A stretch of DNA of 9,517 nt from NZQO01 sp002693605 (lineage in GTDB: Bacteria; Bacteroidota; Bacteroidia; Flavobacteriales; Flavobacteriaceae), in assembly GCA_963972105.1 (NCBI GenBank), contig CAXAVH010000099.1:1-9517 (forward strand), read 5' to 3'. Positions 6,528 through 9,517 of this stretch are shown here, piece after piece. The notes beneath the pieces are model-generated. The model was not told where the DNA came from and searched no databases. It was given only the letters and a program-made list of their open reading frames with translations. Numbering within the stretch: position 1 is the first letter of the stretch; each line of letters opens with the position of its first letter. The position numbers and the translations under genes were made by a program.

Positions 6528-7613
6528 ATGCCCCAACTAGTGAAAAGAGCAATAGTATTCATTGCGGCCTTGGCCATCGTCGCCTGTACCAAAGATAGTA
6601 CCGACGAGCCCGGTGCCGATGATGCGTATACTGCCACCCCGTTACCACTAAAGGCACCTGCGCTATTTGGGCAACTCCTGCCCGTACCTACTATTCCGGC
6701 CGATAACCCGCAAACGGTTGAGGGCGTTGCGCTGGGCAAGAAACTGTTTTTTGATCCCATTTTAAGCGCAGATAACACCTTGGCATGTGCAGATTGCCAT
6801 AAGCCTGCCAATGCATTTACCGATTCGCGCCAATTCAGCATTGGTATTACCGGCAGTCCGGGTTTCCGAAACTCGATGCCGCTCTATAATTTCGCATGGA
6901 ACAGTTCCCAGAAATTCAATTGGGACGGGAGTGCGACTTCCCTCGAGAAACAAGCATTCGAGCCGCTCCGGAATCCCGTCGAGATGAACAATACATGGCC
7001 GAATGCGGTAGCTAGCCTGCAAGACGATGGCGAATATCCCATCCTTTTCGAGGCTGCCTTTGGAACACAGACGATAGACTCGGTAAAGGTCACCAAGGCC
7101 ATTGCCCAGTTTTTAAGAACCCTCGTTTCAGGCAACTCAAAATTTGACCGGCACCTGTTGGGCTTGGAAACATTAACAGAATCGGAACAAAATGGTTTCG
7201 AAATATTCATGGACGAATCGCGTGGCGATTGTTTCCATTGCCACGGCGACCGGAACAACCCCCTATGGACAGACAACAGTTTCCATAACAATGGTCTGGA
7301 CAGCGAATTTGCCGACCCCGGGCTGGGGGGCGTTACGGGCGATCCACAACAAATGGGCCTGTTTAAGTCACCATCATTGCGAAATCTCGCCTATACCGCG
7401 CCCTATATGCACGATGGCCGATTCCAGACGCTGGAAGAGGTGATTGACCATTATAGCGAAGGGCTGGTATACTCGCCCACCATCGACCCGCTCATGAAGA
7501 CGGTCGCCGAAGGTGGCGTACAACTCTCTGTACAGGAGAAGGCAGACCTAAAGGCCTTCCTACTCACCCTGTCTGATCCCGAATTTATTTCCAATCCCGA
7601 TTTTCAGCAATAG
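6528..7613 (+). CDS. Di-heme cytochrome-c peroxidase/MauG family lipoprotein
   Basis: The product is 361 residues, normal for the family. It has a lipoprotein signal ending IVAC (Cys20) and two c-type heme sites, CADCH (87-91) and CFHCH (235-239). Superfamily landmarks are GKKLFFDPILS (70-80), FNWDG (130-134), EPLRNPVEM (145-153), FKSPSLRNLAYTAPYMHDG (279-297) and TLEEVIDHY (301-309), then KADLKAFLLTL (338-348). Classical peroxidases reduce H2O2 with electrons from small cytochromes; MauG and MbnH instead oxidise Tyr/Trp residues of a partner protein. Aligned by eye, the Met that ligates the C-terminal heme in classical enzymes (TLEEAVxxMG) is Tyr309 here, as at Tyr294 of MauG, which favours the protein-modifying branch. 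The 12-bp gap after the MbnP-like gene fits that reading. An upstream ATG at 6523 reads only a few codons to a stop, so 6528 is chosen; GTG at 6540 is a possible alternative start. Confidence 0.92.
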   Translation: MPQLVKRAIVFIAALAIVACTKDSTDEPGADDAYTATPLPLKAPALFGQLLPVPTIPADNPQTVEGVALGKKLFFDPILSADNTLACADCHKPANAFTDSRQFSIGITGSPGFRNSMPLYNFAWNSSQKFNWDGSATSLEKQAFEPLRNPVEMNNTWPNAVASLQDDGEYPILFEAAFGTQTIDSVKVTKAIAQFLRTLVSGNSKFDRHLLGLETLTESEQNGFEIFMDESRGDCFHCHGDRNNPLWTDNSFHNNGLDSEFADPGLGGVTGDPQQMGLFKSPSLRNLAYTAPYMHDGRFQTLEEVIDHYSEGLVYSPTIDPLMKTVAEGGVQLSVQEKADLKAFLLTLSDPEFISNPDFQQ

Positions 7614-7683
7614 CCCTAACATTTCTTACAGACGGCAGCTTGAATTAAGGCGGTTTTTTTCGTAATATTTCAGAAATGTTAAG

Positions 7684-7708
7684 TATTGCCTAAAACTATT
7701 CGGCAATA
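7684..7708. repeat. Inverted repeat between the di-heme gene and the suf operon
   Basis: TATTGCC (7684-7690) and GGCAATA (7702-7708) form a perfect 7-bp inverted repeat with an 11-nt spacer, 45 bp upstream of the -7 box of the suf operon. It could be a weak transcript end for the upstream cluster or a regulator site for suf. It lacks a T-tract, so a classical terminator is unlikely. The rest of 7614-7752 shows only a T-run (7654-7660) without a supporting stem. Confidence 0.3.
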
Positions 7709-7752
7709 AGTTTAATTGCTATTTCCGCTATGGTTTAGAGCGCCAATTACCG

Positions 7753-7760
7753 TATATTTG
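7753..7760 (+). promoter_or_regulatory. Putative -7 box of the suf operon
   Basis: TATATTTG matches TAnnTTTG exactly and ends 30 bp before the ATG at 7791, giving a leader of about 25 nt. A TTTA at 7734-7737 is the nearest -33-like element, with a short 15-bp spacer, so the upstream half is weak. Confidence 0.6.
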
Positions 7761-7790
7761 CACCTAATTTAGAATTAATCTATTTTAAGG

Positions 7791-8120
7791 ATGATCAAGG
7801 TAAGCGATACTGCAAAATCGAAGTTATCACAGCTCATGGCCGAGGAAGGCTATAGCGTGGATACCGACTTTGTGCGCGTGGGTGTGAAGAGCGGAGGATG
7901 TTCGGGACTTTCCTACGAATTGAAATTTGACAAGGCGCTGGGCGACAACGACAAGCTGTTTGAGGACAAGGAGGTGAAAATAGCCATTGACAAAAAGAGC
8001 TTTCTCTACCTCGTGGGCACGACACTGGAATACAGTGGTGGCCTCAACGGAAAGGGCTTTGTTTTTAACAACCCGAATGCCAACCGAACGTGTGGATGCG
8101 GTGAAAGCTTTTCACTGTAA
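7791..8120 (+). CDS. sufA: HesB/IscA family A-type iron-sulfur carrier (SufA-like)
   Basis: The product is 109 residues, the standard length for A-type carriers. These proteins receive Fe-S clusters from the scaffold and pass them to apoproteins in the cytoplasm. The three invariant cysteines are present: Cys37 in SGGCSGLSY, and Cys101 and Cys103 in the C-terminal CGCGESF motif. Family features GVKSGGCSG, the internal IDKKSFLYLVGTTLEY and NPNANRTCGCG are all intact. The ATG follows a good TAnnTTTG promoter. The gene leads the suf operon, with sufB 18 bp downstream, the usual order in Flavobacteriia. Whether it should be named IscA, SufA or ErpA cannot be settled from sequence alone; the operon context favours SufA. 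Confidence 0.95.
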   Translation: MIKVSDTAKSKLSQLMAEEGYSVDTDFVRVGVKSGGCSGLSYELKFDKALGDNDKLFEDKEVKIAIDKKSFLYLVGTTLEYSGGLNGKGFVFNNPNANRTCGCGESFSL

Positions 8121-8138
8121 AAATTGCTGAAATAAGAT

Positions 8139-9517
8139 ATGGGAAAATTCACTGAAGACGATTTAAAGAAAGAACTCGAGACCAAGGAGTATGAGTACGG
8201 ATTCTATACCGATATAGAATCTGAGACCTTCCCCGTGGGCTTGAACGAAGATATTGTAAGGGCCATTTCCAGTAAGAAGGAAGAACCCGAATGGATGACC
8301 GAGTGGCGCCTCGAGTCGTTTAGGTACTGGAAGAAAATGATCGAGCCCGAATGGGCAAACGTTCGGTACAAGAAGCCCGACTTCCAGAATATTTCATACT
8401 ATAGCGCCCCAAACAAAAAACCGAAATACGACAGTATTGATGAGGTAGACCCAGAATTGCTGGAAACCTTCAGCAAATTGGGAATCTCTCTCGAAGAGCA
8501 GAAAAAGATCGCCGGCGTGGCGGTAGATATCGTGATGGACTCCGTCTCGGTGGCTACCACCTTCAAGGATACCCTTGCCAAAAAGGGAATTATATTCTGT
8601 TCCATTTCGGAGGCAATCAAGAAGCACCCCGAACTGGTGAAGAAGTACATCGGCTCTGTGGTCCCGCAGAAAGATAATTTTTATGCGGCCCTAAACAGTG
8701 CCGTCTTCAGCGACGGTTCGTTCTGTTATATTCCAAAGGGCGTACGGTGCCCTATGGAACTTTCTACCTATTTCCGCATAAACCAGGCCGGTACGGGCCA
8801 ATTTGAGCGTACGCTGGTTATTGCCGACGAGGATAGCTATGTAAGCTACCTGGAAGGATGTACGGCACCTATGCGCGACGAAAACCAATTGCACGCTGCC
8901 GTGGTAGAGCTCGTAGCCCTCGATGGCGCAGAGATAAAATACTCGACGGTACAAAACTGGTTTCCGGGAGGCAAGGACGGTAAGGGCGGCGTCTTCAACT
9001 TCGTTACAAAACGCGGAATATGTGAGAAGAACGCCAAGATTTCCTGGACACAGGTAGAAACCGGAAGCGCAGTAACCTGGAAATATCCTAGTTGCATACT
9101 GAAGGGCGACAATTCCATTGGAGAGTTCTACTCCATTGCCGTGACCAACAATTACCAACAGGCCGATACGGGTACCAAGATGATCCACCTTGGCAAGAAC
9201 ACCAAGAGTACCATCATTTCAAAGGGTATCTCTGCCGGAAAATCGCAGAACAGTTACCGCGGCTTGGTACAGATTAGCCCACGCGCCGAAAATGCCCGGA
9301 ATTTCAGTCAGTGCGACTCCCTGCTAATGGGGAACGAATGTGGGGCACATACCTTTCCGTACATCGAGGCGAAAAACAAAACCGCCAAGGTAGAGCACGA
9401 AGCCACCACGAGTAAGATTGGCGAAGACCAGATATTTTATTGCAATCAGCGCGGTATCGATACCGAAAAGGCCATTGCCCTTATCGTAAACGGCTTTAGC
9501 AAGGAAGTACTTAACAA
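8139..9517 (+). CDS. sufB: Fe-S cluster assembly scaffold subunit SufB (C-terminus cut by window edge)
   Basis: SufB forms the SufBC2D complex that builds Fe-S clusters, with sulfur from SufS and ATP hydrolysis by SufC. The frame from ATG 8139 is open for 459 codons to the window end. Conserved blocks are GFYTDIESETFPVGL (21-35), EPEWMTEWRL (49-58), FSDGSFCYIPKGV (190-202), YLEGCTAP (237-244), QNWFPGG (272-278), NFSQCDSLLMG (388-398), GAHTFPYIE (402-410) and FYCNQRGID (433-441). Cys241 and Cys392 appear to match E. coli SufB Cys254 and Cys405, the latter implicated in sulfur acceptance. The family is usually about 480 residues, so only some 20 residues are missing. sufC, sufD and sufS would be expected downstream, outside the window. 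The leader codes MGKFTEDDLK, a normal flavobacterial SufB N-terminus. Confidence 0.97.
   Translation, partial: MGKFTEDDLKKELETKEYEYGFYTDIESETFPVGLNEDIVRAISSKKEEPEWMTEWRLESFRYWKKMIEPEWANVRYKKPDFQNISYYSAPNKKPKYDSIDEVDPELLETFSKLGISLEEQKKIAGVAVDIVMDSVSVATTFKDTLAKKGIIFCSISEAIKKHPELVKKYIGSVVPQKDNFYAALNSAVFSDGSFCYIPKGVRCPMELSTYFRINQAGTGQFERTLVIADEDSYVSYLEGCTAPMRDENQLHAAVVELVALDGAEIKYSTVQNWFPGGKDGKGGVFNFVTKRGICEKNAKISWTQVETGSAVTWKYPSCILKGDNSIGEFYSIAVTNNYQQADTGTKMIHLGKNTKSTIISKGISAGKSQNSYRGLVQISPRAENARNFSQCDSLLMGNECGAHTFPYIEAKNKTAKVEHEATTSKIGEDQIFYCNQRGIDTEKAIALIVNGFSKEVLN

Noticed and set aside
7631..7660. T-run after the di-heme gene as an intrinsic terminator
   Set aside because: Seven T residues (7654-7660) are present, but the sequence before them forms no GC-rich stem, so a terminator is not supported.
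1..9517. CRISPR arrays, tRNA/rRNA genes, insertion sequences or phage genes
   Set aside because: No regularly spaced short repeats, tRNA-like cloverleaf, transposase or integrase motif was seen on either strand.

Overview
The window looks like a chromosomal segment of a marine-type Flavobacteriaceae/Bacteroidota bacterium. The evidence: two secreted proteins end in type IX secretion (T9SS) type A sorting domains; TAnnTTTG-type -7 boxes sit upstream of the transcription units; start codons lack Shine-Dalgarno sequences; several lipoproteins have acidic residues just after the lipid cysteine; and the suf operon begins with a HesB/IscA gene followed by sufB. The genus cannot be named from this sequence.

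Layout. Positions 1-601 (minus strand) hold the N-terminal part of thiL (thiamine-phosphate kinase), cut by the window edge. A 240-bp divergent intergenic region separates it from 842-2761, a monocistronic gene for a secreted choice-of-anchor B (LVIVD-type) protein with two HYR/Ig-like domains and a T9SS tail. A strong intrinsic terminator (2784-2827) closes that unit. A new promoter (-7 box at 2926-2933) precedes a tight four-gene cluster with gaps of 8, 33 and 12 bp: a shorter choice-of-anchor B paralogue (2959-4377), a lipoprotein with seven ~58-residue repeats, probably a seven-bladed propeller (4386-5741, TTG start), an MbnP-like lipoprotein (5775-6515) and a di-heme cytochrome-c-peroxidase/MauG-family lipoprotein (6528-7613). 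After a 177-bp intergenic region with another good promoter come a HesB/IscA A-type carrier (7791-8120) and sufB (8139 to the window edge), the start of a suf Fe-S assembly operon.

How the genes may work together. The 2959-7613 cluster is the accessory and most interesting part. MbnP proteins are copper-binding and are modified, by tryptophan oxidation to kynurenine, by their di-heme MbnH partner, a member of the MauG/CcP superfamily. Here an MbnP-like protein is followed directly by a di-heme enzyme that, by eye, has Tyr rather than Met at the position of the CcP C-terminal-heme ligand, as in MauG. Both are lipoproteins, the propeller lipoprotein has a textbook surface-export signal, and the choice-of-anchor B proteins are predicted to leave the cell by T9SS. 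I infer a cell-surface metal/redox module; its substrate and physiological role are not shown by the sequence. thiL and the suf genes are ordinary housekeeping genes flanking this module.
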